Assembly (NCBI GenBank): GCA_033977485.1
Contig: CM066991.1
Span: 31,493,850-31,557,849 of the forward strand
Direction: 5' to 3'
Origin: Hydrangea macrophylla
Taxonomy: Eukaryota; Streptophyta; Magnoliopsida; Cornales; Hydrangeaceae
DNA length: 64,000 bases
Shown one piece after another: positions 46,978-58,114 of the stretch; within the stretch, counting starts at the first letter, position 1, and every line of letters begins with the position of its first letter. Made by a program: the position numbers and the translations under genes. A model generated the notes under the pieces. The model was not told the DNA's origin, ran no database searches, and saw nothing but the letters and a program-made list of their open reading frames with translations.

Positions 46978-47460
46978 TGTAACACCCATCCCCGGAAAAT
47001 GGTTTAATTATCTCATAAATATACATTAATTAACATAATTAGTATATATGATTGATTAAGGGAAGGCTATGGACTCACCCATGGAAAAGTGTTTAGTAAG
47101 GAACACAATTGGATATCCCCAGTGAGGAGGGATATGCAGTGAAGTGAGACCCCGGAATGAACCAGACAATAAATTTGAATTTACATGTTAGATGCATTTA
47201 TATGTTCAAATGAGTGTATGCTTAAAGTTGCTTTTATTTTATATTGCTATATGTGTTAGCTTTTGGTACCAATTTGGGAACCCATATATATAAGGTATAA
47301 ATGAAAATGATTCATAATTAGTAGGTACGGTAGTAGCTTCATAAAAATATTTGGCACTACGTTTGGGACCCATACGAGACTTAAACAAACACCCATTTAG
47401 ATAATTGGGTAGTTAATGGAATGTTTGGGGGATTTATAAGTGAACTTAAAAGTTGAGCAA
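46978..47460 (+). repeat. Start of the degraded chromovirus 3' LTR
   Basis: TGTAACACCCATCCCC follows a GGGAGGGAAAAA polypurine tract. A TATA box (ATATATATAAGG) is at about 47284-47294. The right limit is unclear; the region to 48342 may belong to this LTR or to the minus-strand LTR that ends at 50336. Confidence 0.6.
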
Positions 47461-48337
47461 TGTCACACTGCCCTGACGTACTACAGCTCTCAGCTCCACT
47501 ATACCACTACACTTTGTTCCACCATACCACTGTACTAAGCAATATCACAATTCCTTTCGTAACGTATACCTCTTAGTCCCAGTCATGAACTAAAGTGACA
47601 TATCCCTTAGTCTCCGCCAGATCTCGTGTCTTGGTCACGGACTAAGGTGATATTCATTTAATCTCTATCGAAATAAGTACATGATGTATCCCTCTCAATC
47701 TCGGTTGTGGACTAAAGTGACATATTCCTGTACCCTCTATTAGGACTTTCCGTCCCGGTTATGGACTAAGGTAATATTCCTTTAGCCTTTGTCGGATTAA
47801 GATGATAACATCGACATAACCCTTATTCTCGGTCTTGGACTAATGTGACCATGCCCTTAGTCTCTGTCGAATCTCTCTTGTCTCGGTCATGGACTAAGAC
47901 GACATCACCACTATATCCTTTAGTCTCTCTCATTGACTAAGACGATCCTACTTGTATATCCCTTAGTCTCTCTCATGGACTAAGGAAATATAGGTAATCT
48001 CAACCTCACATCTATTTCCATAATATGTATCCCTTAGCCTCTCCCTTGAACTAAGGCAATACCACTAATATATCCCTTCCTCTCTCCTGTGGACTAAGGC
48101 AATATAAGCATACCGCAACCCACATTGTACGTTCTATGCGATCGCATTTCCCATGTACCAATCATAAATAGTATCGACCTTTGTGGTCGATTGACCCACT
48201 ACTATGCATGTTGGCTTCTCAATTCGATCAACAACATTATAACATCATTATATAATGGTTCCACTCTTTAATGCATTAAGCCCATTATTCAATATGTGCA
48301 TTATTCCAATACAGCTTCTACTAATCATCGCATGATA
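47461..48337. repeat. CTTAGTC...GACTAAG hairpin array and flank
   Basis: From about 47570 to 48110 units like CCCTTAGTCTCTCTC followed by ATGGACTAAGG recur about nine times, roughly every 50-60 bp. Each is an inverted repeat with a loop of 8-15 bases. The rest to 48337 is unassigned LTR-like DNA. Confidence 0.75.
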
Positions 48338-48670
48338 ATATTGAAGGAAAAAATAGGTTTAAATTTATTTATTTAAACGCACAGCGAAAATCTAAACTTC
48401 AAAAACTTTATTGGTAGCCTTGATCTACTACTTGTTAACTCTACAGATGTGCACAAGAGAGGATAAGAGTTATATCTTCATGTCTTGAACCCAATTCTAA
48501 AATCTTTAACTTCCAGCAGTCTCCTCTAGGTTGTCTTCACACTTGTGACTCCTATGGATGCTTGCCAGAAAGTCTAGGGTTGGTGGGAACCCTGATACAG
48601 AAGGTATAGGGAAGCTGCAGCTCTAGTATATTAAAAATGACAAACTCCTTTTTTTGGACGATGCTGCCTT

Positions 48671-48682
48671 ATTTATATATAA
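48671..48682 (-). promoter_or_regulatory. TATA box of the solo Copia LTR
   Basis: TTATATATAAAT on the minus strand, just downstream (about 18 bp) of the palindrome array at 48700-48811. Confidence 0.6.
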
Positions 48683-48699
48683 CTAGAACTGACTTTACT

Positions 48700-48811
48700 T
48701 TCAATCGATCGAAGTGCTTTGATCAATCAAACCTTCGATTGATAGAAGCACTTTCGATTGATCAAACCGGACTTGACTTCAATCGATTGAAACCATTTCG
48801 ATCGATCGAAC
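48700..48811. repeat. TCGATCGA palindrome array in the solo Copia LTR
   Basis: Six degenerate palindromes including TCAATCGATCGAAG, TCGATTGATAGAAG and TTCGATCGATCGAAC, paired with AGTGCTTT-like spacers as in the Athila LTRs. Confidence 0.88.
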
Positions 48812-49823
48812 TTGTCTTGACAGCATCCTCATGTGCCTTTCCAAGCTTCCTAGTAAAGCTAAGAGTGGAACCTCCTAGGCTCTTTATTGTTAGCTCAGAC
48901 CAACTGTTAATTGCCATGACCAAACTCTTTGATCAACGAACTAACCAACTGATCAATTAACATTCACTCCACTATAAAACAATAACTAAACTCCAACACA
49001 AAAGAACATATTTGAAGTGATGTCTAGACTTGTATGGTGTACTAATGTCCTTCTACCATCAGTATTCGTAATCATATTCAGGCAGTCGAATAAACTATTG
49101 CTGTCAACCTAAATTCTGAATACATCTTCCATTCCTTGAGTCTCATTCTCCCCTTATGATTACCAAATATGTTGATAACTACTTATCAATAAGACTACAG
49201 TTCTCAGTAATCAACTTGGTGACATTCTCAATGGAATGATGACTCTTCATCATAGGGTAGATTGTACCTTGATAATATATGTTCACAATCCTATGAACAT
49301 GACATTCCCAAGATACCCAAGTGTTGATCTTTTATAGACCTCATTGATTGGTAAGTCAAAGCAGCCACATCCACAGTCTGTGTTCATAATCGTCTCAAGA
49401 TTAAGAACACGCACCTTATACATGTTATGAGCTCCTATCGACTGTTGACAGTCTTAAGTGTTAATAGAAAATTCAAGTCCGTCAATGCACTATAAGCACT
49501 AGTATATTAACTAAGAGTTATACTCTAGTGATTGAGATTCATCACTCCAACTAATGGTAGTTAATCATGCTATAGTGTAAACCCGATGAGATATCCAGTC
49601 TCATCATCTACTTTGACAATTTCTAAGTATCAAAGAAGAGTAATTCGCATCTCAGTCGTATGTATCTCATACACACACGAATTACTTACTATGATACTTA
49701 AGGATTAACAATCATCTCATGAAGGAAACAGACACAATACAATGTAAAGCTAATATCCATATACTAAAATGTCAATGTCTTATACATAAAGTAATGGGTT
49801 GAGGGCACAATCCCAACAAATAT

Positions 49824-50336
49824 ACAGCTTAACAGTTCATCAGATATAAACAAACCCATCATGTAACATTCTGATATGTGTGATTGATTGAAGTTATTTT
49901 AATCAATTGAGGAAGATAAGGTTCAATGGATAGAACTAAGTTCGATCAATTAAGGAAACTGAAGTTCGATTGATTGAACAATATTCGATCGATTAAAGTC
50001 TGTTTGTGTTCAATCGATCAAAATAGTTCAATTGATTGAGAAGGGGTTTTCTTCTTAAACTGAATGAGGACCACAGAAATAAACTTGGAATTCAAGTTCA
50101 GTCACATTTGATCGATCAAAGGGGGCTCGATCGATTGATAGTGAGTCCACGTATGGATTCAGGTTGGCAGAATTTTGATCGCTCGAGTAGGTTTTGATCG
50201 ATTGAGGAAACCTAACCTCAATGATTGAAGTTCGATCGATCGAAGCTGAAAATACAAGAAATATAACCATAAGCATATTGAATCTTATTTATATCAATAA
50301 GCATATAAAAATACAATGAAAATATAGGGTATTACA
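49824..50336 (-). repeat. 3' LTR (start) of another chromovirus, with palindrome array
   Basis: On the minus strand it starts TGTAATACCCTATATTTTC at 50336, preceded by a GGAGGGGGATGA polypurine tract. It resembles the LTR at 55921. From 49881 to 50244 it carries about a dozen TCGATCGA/TCAATTGA palindromes. The Copia solo LTR is inserted at 48343-49818; the far end of this LTR beyond it is not resolved. Confidence 0.7.
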
Positions 50337-51160
50337 TCATCCCCCTCCAAATAAAGATTTTGTCCCCAAAATCGGAACTAAATGTCATTAAGTAAATCAG
50401 GATACTTCGCTCGCACATCTGACTCCAATTCCCAAGAAGCTTCTCATTTGTTGGGAAACTTCCACTAGACCTATACCAATGGAATTTCTTTATTTCTCAG
50501 CTTCTTAACTCGATCCAAAATTCGTACTGGTCCTTTGTGTAACGATACATTTTCAGTTACCTCGATGTTTTCAAAGTTGATCTCATGACTCGGGTTATGA
50601 GCACACTTCCTTAACATGCTAACATAAAAGACATTGTCCACTCTTGACATCTTAGAAGGCAACGCGAGTCGGTAGGCGACCTTTCCTACATGCTCGAGAA
50701 TCTCAAACGGTCCAATTAACGTGGTGCCAGCTTCCCTCTCTTTTGCCCAAATTTGACAATTCCTTGCATTGGAGATACTTTAAGTAGCACATGATCTCCA
50801 ATACTGAATTCCAAGCTTCTACGACCATTATCCGCTTAGCTCTTGTGTCTACTCTATGTCGCTCGCATCCTTTCTTTCACCATTTGGATTTTCTCAGTAT
50901 TTTCTCCAACTAATTCTAGTCCAAGTAGTTTGTTTTCTCTAACCTCTACCCAACACAACGGTGATCGGCACAGTCTTCCATAGAATGCCTCAAAGGGTGC
51001 CATTTCTAAGCTTGAATGGTGGTATTATTGTATGCAAATTCTATCAGTGGTAGATGAGTATCCCATGATCTCTCAAAATCAATGACACATGCCTCAAGCA
51101 TGTCTTCCATCACCTGGTTAACTCATTCAGTCTGTCCATCGGTTTGTGGGTGAAAGGCTG
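50337..51160 (-). pseudogene. Chromovirus integrase C-terminus and chromodomain, broken
   Basis: The minus strand reads SRVDNVFYVSMLRKCAHNPS and GPVRILDRVKKLRNKEIPLV (50662-50471), then EASWELESDVRAKYPDLL of the chromodomain with two stops just before it. Upstream the integrase tail is seen with several stops. Confidence 0.75.
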
Positions 51161-52620
51161 TGCTCAAGCTGAATGAATTCCCCAAAGCTGTATATACATA
51201 CGGCTTAAACATTTAACTAGAAACGACATATTGTATGCTACAAAATGCGTCAATTTGGTAAGTGGGTCCACAATTACCCAAATGACGTCGTGGTTTAGCT
51301 GAGACCTCAGAAACCTAACACAAAATCCATAGTTATATGTTCTAACTTCCATCTGGGAACTGGTAATGATTGTAGAAGTCTGGGTGGCTTTTGATGTTCT
51401 GCCTTCACTTGATTACATGTAAGACATTGAGACACGTGTTCAGCAACTTCTCATTTCATACCTTCCCACCAGAAGTTCATCTTCAAATCCTTGTACATCT
51501 TTGTACCTCCTGGTGGATAGTCATTCGCGATTTTTGCACTTTGTCCAGTATATCCTTTCTAAGATTATCTTCATCCGACAGACCAAGTCTGCCTCTACAA
51601 CTGAATGCTCCACTCACATCAATACTCTAATTTTCTGGTTCCTTTATTGTGTTTCTTGCGAACCATTCCTAAAGTCCTTCATTCTTCTTATGTGACTCTA
51701 AAATATGACTGATGAGTGTTGGTTGCACCATGAGACCTCCGAAGTGTCGTTCTTCACCTGGATCTGAAGTCTAAATGCCAAATTTAATCAAGGTTTCTAA
51801 CACTCGCCACTCTTCGACCATAAGAAAAACTACTATTATCGTTCGAGGTTTTCAACACAGCACATTGGCCACTAAGTTCGCTTTCCCAGGGTGATATTGC
51901 AATGTGAAATTGTAGTCCTTTAACAATTCCATCTAAAACAGTTGCCTCATATCCAGGGTAATGCCAGCACTGGCGCTCTGGTCAATCTTTGTTTCAATTC
52001 CGGGAATGTGCGTTCATGCTTGTTACCCTATTCAAACTTAAAGTCCTTCTTTGTTAGTCCGATAAAAGGAGTTGCGATCTTGGAGAACCCTTCCACGAAT
52101 CTCTGATAGTATCCAGCCAAACCAAGAAAGCATCTGACATTCGTTATGGTGGTTGGTATATTCCAATCCAAAACTGCTTTAGTCTTTGACGAGTCTACGG
52201 CTATTCTATCATGCAAGGTGACATGTCCTAGGAACTTCACCTCTTTTAGCCAGAACTCGCACTTGTTGAACTTTGCATATAATTGGTTATCCTAGAGGGT
52301 CTAAAGTGCGATCCTTATATGTTCCTCATGTTCAACCTCAGTCATCGAGTAGATTAAAATATCATCAATGTACATAATAATGAACTAATCCAAGTAGGGT
52401 TTAAATACTCTATTCATTAGGTCTATGAATATTGTTGGGGCATTGGTCAATCCAAAATCCAATCAAGAATTCATAATGCCCATACCTCTTCCTAAAAGTA
52501 GTCTTTCAAATATCCTTAGGTCGAACCAGCAGTTGTTGATATCTGGATCGTAGATCAATATTTAATAAAGTCGTTGCTCCTTGTAGCTGATCAAATAGAT
52601 CATCGATTCTAGGGAGTGGG
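51161..52620 (-). pseudogene. Chromovirus pol (part of integrase, RNase H, RT), cut by insertion
   Basis: Integrase core words WVIVDPLTKLTHFVAYN are at about 51280-51230. The RNase H start is [20 protein letters not shown] (about 52140-52080). The RT palm is seen as [20 protein letters not shown] near 52600-52545; its catalytic FIDD box near 52370 is lost by change. At 52620 the frame stops because a Copia LTR is inserted; the 5' part of the element is not found beyond it. Confidence 0.75.
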
Positions 52621-53671
52621 TGTTAGATTTTGAAGGGTACGCCCTCAAACCAGTTACCTTACGACTACTATTTATAGATATTTTATTAGTTGATTTATAG
52701 ATATCATTTACATTTAGTTATGTATGTTTTCATGAGATTAATGGTTAGTTGGTTTGAATCCTTAAACAGTTCATGGAGCTCATATATATGAACGTGATTT
52801 GTGTGTGAGGAGTTTTGAGTATTCTAGATTAATGTTTAGAATAGTCACAGTCGATGATAAGATTGGATTGCTTATCAGGTTTAGACTGTATCATATTAAC
52901 TTCTATATGATAGAATGAAGAATCTCATTCATTGGAATGTTTGATTCCAAGTTTAAGGTTGTAGTGTATTTGATAAATTGACGGACTTGAGTATGTTCTA
53001 TTAACACAATACTGTTCATTAGTTAATAGACACTCAAACCCTTGTGAGACACTTATCCATAATCCAGAGATTATAGTGCACGCAAGCCATAAGCTTAGAT
53101 TGGTTTGAGTTACCAATCAGTGAGGTCTACTAGATCAACACCTGGGTTACTTGGGAAACAAAGTTTATAGTATTGGGAACAGTTATCGTCAAGATGGAAT
53201 TTACCTTCTGGTGTGAAGTGATTCACTTTAAAGAGTAAAGTATTCCCCTGAGAATTTCACTTGGTTAATTACTGAGAACCAGAGTCATGTCCTCAAGAAT
53301 GTTGATGACATGTTCAGAAATCTATAAGTAAGTGAGTGAGACTCAAGGATTAAAAGAGGTGATTATAATGAGGGTAATAGTATATATATTATATCCCGAT
53401 TATAATTACGGATACTATTGGTAGAGGGACATTAGTGTCAGTACAAGTCTAGGTATTGCTAATATATGTGTGGTTAGCTTCTTATGCACTGGAGTACAAT
53501 CATTACTTTATAGTGGAGTTAATAATGATTGGTTAATAATTGAATCCTATGTTAAGAGTTTAACTGAAAGGAGTTAAAAATTAATCAGAACTAGTTATTA
53601 AGATCCTGAAAGTCCCACTCCTAGCTCATTGGGTGTTTTAATGCTGAAAGGAACAATACCGAAAAAGGGCA

Positions 53672-53804
53672 CCAGAAACCGATTTATAGGACAAACTGAT
53701 TACTGGGTACAGGTTCCAAAAATCGGTTTGACAGATAAACTGGTTATTGGGGACAGGTTCCAAAAATTGATTTGTGGCACAAACCGGTTTGTGGAATGTC
53801 GGTT
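53672..53804. repeat. AAACCGGTTT palindrome array in the Copia LTR
   Basis: Three 50-bp units run of the form CCAGAAACCGATTTATAGG, ACAAACTGATTACTGGG, TACAGGTT; the last contains the perfect AAACCGGTTT. It ends ten bases before the TATA box. Confidence 0.88.
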
Positions 53805-53812
53805 TGGAAAAT

Positions 53813-53821
53813 CTATAAATA
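53813..53821 (+). promoter_or_regulatory. TATA box of the Copia LTR
   Basis: CTATAAATA directly follows the palindrome array. Confidence 0.65.
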
Positions 53822-54189
53822 GAGGACCTATGGCGAATCAAATGTGATGCAAATTCTATGCCCTAGGAGATCCATATTAGTCTCTAAGCTCTAGAAACAT
53901 TCCCCTGTAGTTCCTTAGTGATTTTCCACAAAACCCTAGCATTCGATAGCATTCGGAAGCCATAGGAGTGAAGATTTCTGGAGTCTCTAGAGTAGGATCT
54001 TCATCAACAACACAACCAAAGAGAAGAGTTCTTGACAGGATCCTACTGGTCTATTTTGGTATGGACATATATATATAAGTAATACTATATACATGTTTTA
54101 TATTGTATGTAAGATAACGAGAAATAGATCTAAAAGTTTTGAACTGTATCTATTCATATTCCACTGCGCACTGGATCCAGTTTTGCAAC

Positions 54190-54202
54190 TGGTATTAGAG
54201 CC
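54190..54202 (+). other. Primer binding site, initiator tRNA-Met
   Basis: TGGTATTAGAGCC matches the initiator-Met primer site with one change and lies two bases after the LTR. Confidence 0.75.
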
Positions 54203-55290
54203 ACCTCGTTTATGTTATATACCATATGTATTGTGGTAACATGATGAACTAGGGTTTCAAAATATAAATCTTATATAAGAAGATTCATTATTGATCTATA
54301 AATTAATTGATGTTTTTCAAAAATATCAATTTTCATTGTCTTTTTAGATCTGATCAGTTTCTGGACTGATTAGATATGTTACAAAAAATTTTCGTGTTGT
54401 TAAAACTTGAAATTCCAAAGCTGTTCAGATCAGACTGAACAGGCACCAGAAACTGGTTTGTAGGAAAAACCTGTTACTGGGTAAGCTTCCAGAAACCGAT
54501 TTGTCAGAAACACTGGTTACTAGGGTGATTCCAGAAATTGATTTGTGGGACAAACCAGTTCCTGTGAAGGGATCCAAAAATCGGTTTGTGGTACAAACCG
54601 GTTTGTGGGCTGTAGATTCTGTTTTAAACGGAATTCGTGTTTTTGTTTTAAAAACTATTTTAAATTTTATTTCATAAAATGTAGAAACTATTTTATAACT
54701 TGTTAACAGGTTTTAAAAATGCAAATTTGTTTTTCTAAGAAACCCTAGGTATTGTTTGACAATAACCATTATCATGGAAGTAAGTGTACATTTGATTAAT
54801 GTATGCTTGTAATTCTGTAATATTCATACGAGCACTAGCTGTGGTGAAATTTCATGCTGTATTAGATATAGGACATGTAATCGATTGTATGGCATTTATT
54901 ATGAATATATGTCAGCTAAACCTTGTAACAGGAAGCCTTATATGTCATGGCAAGTTAGTTTAATAATTTCAAATTATTGTTATGGTTATATGGCACTTGT
55001 AAAGGGCATTATGGTCTCAGTCCTGCGAATAGGAAGACCATAATGGATTCCCTAACCAATTGTTCTTTATTTTTCCTAGAATATTTGTACGCCTTTTTTT
55101 GGAGGTATAGGATTATGTGTTGTAACTTTTGGAAGACTCGAAGAAGGAGCCATGGAGATGGAGCCCAAGAGACCAAAGCATTGAAGATGGATCTATGGAG
55201 ATAGAGCCTTGAGAGAGAAGGGCTTGAGTGATTGTTTTTTACTTATGTTTATATACGTTTGATAGGTTGTGATTGCATGAGTAGCATGAT

Positions 55291-55330
<40 letters not shown>

Positions 55331-55920
55331 CTGTAAGTGATAATATGAACAAAATCGTTTTGCAAAATTATCATTTTTTTGAAAGAAAATATTATTTTGA
55401 CGCATTAAATGAATGTGAGATATTCATGGATATAATAAAGATTGAAATTTTTTAAAAATGAATTCCTAAATTTCAAAAATTCTAGTAATATTTTTAGTAA
55501 GAGACTAACCTTCCATCAATGAAAGTTATAACCTTCCTAAATTTCAACATTTTATGTCTTATAAAAGTTACAACCTTCCATTAATGATTCATTGTAATGT
55601 GAATGGGATATTGCGAGTCATAGATTCATCTATGATCACTCCCTTCGGATAGTAGTCCATTCACTGGTTACTGGATATGAATTTCCAATGGAGGAAATCA
55701 ATGAGATGCAATAGAGAGTGACCTCCCCTCGGAGGTTCTACTTGAAGTAGTTGTCATTAGATTTCTTTTGATGGTACACTCTAGACTAATATTTTTAGTA
55801 AGAGACTCTGCTTGGAGTTTTATTACAAATCATTAGAGACTTAAGGATAAGAAGTCATAGACTATCTTGCAAGAGTTGCATATAGAATAGTTACCCAATT
55901 AAGTCATGAAGTCTTGACCT
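54203..55920 (+). other. Internal leader of the Copia element, no gag or pol
   Basis: After the primer site comes AT-rich leader with a second AAACCGGTTT array, then 1.3 kb without a recognisable Copia frame. A 39-base poly(T) run lies at 55292-55330. The word AATATTTTTAGTAAGAGACT occurs twice (about 55488 and 55789). The element is either non-autonomous or truncated. Confidence 0.5.
54443..54610. repeat. Second AAACCGGTTT array, in the Copia leader
   Basis: The same 45-50 bp unit as in the LTR recurs about three times, ending with GGTACAAACCGGTTTGTGGG. Confidence 0.88.
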
Positions 55921-56001
55921 TGTAATACCCCGTAGTTTCAAATAAATATTTATGCACCGAGATTCTATATATTTTCCTTAACCCGCCTTGAAATTTCATC
56001 A

Positions 56002-56191
56002 TCAATCGATCAAAGCTCGTTCGAGCGATCGAGCATTCCCAAAGTTCAAGCGATCGAACCCTGTTCAATCGATTGAAACCCTGCCGACCTGAATTTAATA
56101 CATGGTCCCTACTTCAATCGACAAAGCCTTTATCAATCGATCTAATCTAACCGATCTGAGAGCGATCGAGAACACTTCGATCGATCGAACA
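56002..56191. repeat. TCGATCGA palindrome array upstream of the TATA box
   Basis: Eight or more units such as ATCAATCGATCAAAG, AGCGATCGAGC, TTCAATCGATTGAAA and TTCGATCGATCGAAC; the last ends about 58 bp before the TATA box. Confidence 0.85.
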
Positions 56192-56249
56192 TGTAATAAT
56201 CAGGATTCCAGGTTTTCTGCAAACCTTGTCATCTGCACTCCTTCCCCCT

Positions 56250-56259
56250 CTATATATAC
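56250..56259 (+). promoter_or_regulatory. TATA box of the chromovirus LTR
   Basis: CTATATATACA; a TG/AC-rich and then purine-rich leader follows. Confidence 0.6.
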
Positions 56260-56662
56260 AGCTTATTCGTGTATGTGTGTGAAGTTTAGAACACTGGAGA
56301 ATTCAAGAGAGTGTGTGTGCTTGTGTGTTAGTATATACACACACATCCATATATATATACACACACTTATATGTACAGTTAGGGGAGAGAGAGAAGCAGA
56401 AGCAAGAGAAGAAGAAGAAGAGAAAGAGAAGGCACAGAGAGAGAGACAGAAGAGACAGCGAGATAGAGGAGGAAAGAAAGGCCGCTATTAAAAGCTTCGA
56501 AGCTCGAACTTGCCAAAGGTGCCCTTAGCAATCGTTCGGTGAGTTCCAAACTCACTCGGTAGCCTAGCTATAATGTTTTACATATTCTGGGCATATTTAT
56601 AATAACCTAAACAAGCCCCTACCAAATTCTGGAGGTTCACTGTAGAACGTATAGAAGACGAC

Positions 56663-56788
56663 TTTCGACCGATCGAAGTGAGTTGAATTGATCGAACAGC
56701 CCTGAATCTCAATCGATCGATATGACTTTAATCGATTGAGACCACCTTGACTTCAATCGATCAAGAACACTTTGATCGATCAAACTTT
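56663..56788. repeat. TCGATCGA palindrome array downstream of the TATA box
   Basis: Six units such as GACCGATCGAAG, TCAATCGATCGATATG and TTGATCGATCAAAC. The array continues at 58115-58162 on the other side of the inserted solo LTR. Confidence 0.85.
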
Positions 56789-58114
56789 TGTTAGGAAACT
56801 GTGTTTCCAGAATCCATTGACGCGCTGTATAAGTTGGTACTGCAAAAAAAAAATTATGTGAAAACTACGATAACCCTACAAGGGCGGAACTAGGGTTACC
56901 TTAATCTGCTAAAACGGATTACTGTGGTAGGCGAATCGAGAACACGGGCTCGATAACAGCTCACGATCTTCTACCGTATTCCTTTGCTGCGAGAATATCG
57001 AACTGAGTGTGGGCTCTTTCGAAATCCTTTCTGTTTTCTGCTCTCCCTCTTTTACGCTCTCTTTTCTATTCCGAGTTATAATTCTCTATATAGAAAAACC
57101 CTGACTGAGGAGAGAGCCAAAGCAGCATATATATATAGGCTACGATAGGGACCATAAGAAGTCAATAAGGAATAGGCTTCCTTATGGAATTAGGAAACCC
57201 TAATTCGAACTGAATCAGATTCCTATTTTCATAAATTATAATTCATACCACTAAAGAATTATAATTGCACTCCTATCCTTATCTCAAAAATATATTTCGA
57301 GCTCCATGTTATTAAATGCTTATTATCTCCCCATGTTAAGATTACAGATATCCATTAATTAAATATAATTACTGACAATCATATTTAATTAATTTCTTAA
57401 AATTCCGTGAGATCCTCTGCTTAACTTATCTGATATGTCGGATACAAAATCCACCTACAAGGTTTGACATAATCAAAACTTATAAGCTTTCTCAAGGGGA
57501 TATCATCAATCCCAAAATTGAGACATGGATTCCATCAATAATTAATATCCACCACACAATTAATATTGTCACCCAATCCAATGAGATATTGACCCATTTA
57601 AGGATCTCACCCTTTTAGGGATCAAAGTGTAAATAACAAATGTATGTGTCTACAAATTAACTTAGGATTTAGAGCATAAGCACTCATAATAGCCATGAGG
57701 TATTAATTATCTTATAAGTCAGTATAAAGATAATTACCCCAAGTCAGTCTCGTTTAATACACAAAGTGTACCAGCATAGTGAGTTGAAACTATACCGTTT
57801 TCCGTAGTCAAGACAAACCTACTACAACACCATGCTGCAGTCCTACCGATGGTGTGTCCAATCCCATCTAAGACTGTAAACCAAAATCTTACATTCTATA
57901 ATATCTGATGGCCTGATCTTCCGTGTGTAAGCCGAACTCTACACACCAAACCACCTACTATATAGAATGAGAGACACACATGCATAATATTAAATAAATA
58001 ATATAATACAAACACTGCCCACATAGATTCTCATAAAAAATGGATTAACTGATTTTATTAAATGAATAATAAATTAACTACATAAAGCATGGCTTTTAGT
58101 ATATATCCCTAACA
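56789..58114 (-). repeat. Solo LTR with TSD ACTTT
   Basis: TGTTAGGAAAC at one end and TCCCTAACA at the other form 7-bp inverted ends. ACTTT stands at 56784-56788 and 58115-58119. A TATA-like box (TATATATATATGC on the minus strand, about 57127-57139) and the leader-like text after it give the minus orientation. It is probably Copia, 1326 bp. Confidence 0.78.

Larger units (their letters stand above)
48343..49818 (-). repeat. Solo Copia LTR with TSD AATAT
   Basis: On the minus strand it starts TGTTGGGATTGTGCCCTC and ends CCTTCA. AATAT stands at 48338-48342 and 49819-49823. It is homologous, though diverged, to the Copia LTR at 52621-54187 (shared words GTGAGGTCTA-type, ACTGAGAAC, GGACATTAGT). 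It has no internal region attached. Confidence 0.8.
52621..54187 (+). repeat. Copia 5' LTR
   Basis: It starts TGTTAGATTTTG and ends TTTTGCA two bases before the primer site. It is homologous to the solo LTR at 48343-49818. Inserted in RT of the older chromovirus, it must be younger than that element. The host TSD would be GTGGG (52616-52620), but I find no partner. Confidence 0.75.

Noticed and set aside
53629..53847. 72-codon frame with NRFIGQTDYW repeats
   Set aside because: It translates the AAACCGGTTT array of the Copia LTR and overlaps its promoter.
55292..55330. Poly(T) run as the tail of a minus-strand LINE or SINE
   Set aside because: No flanking duplication, RT frame or pol III boxes are seen nearby.
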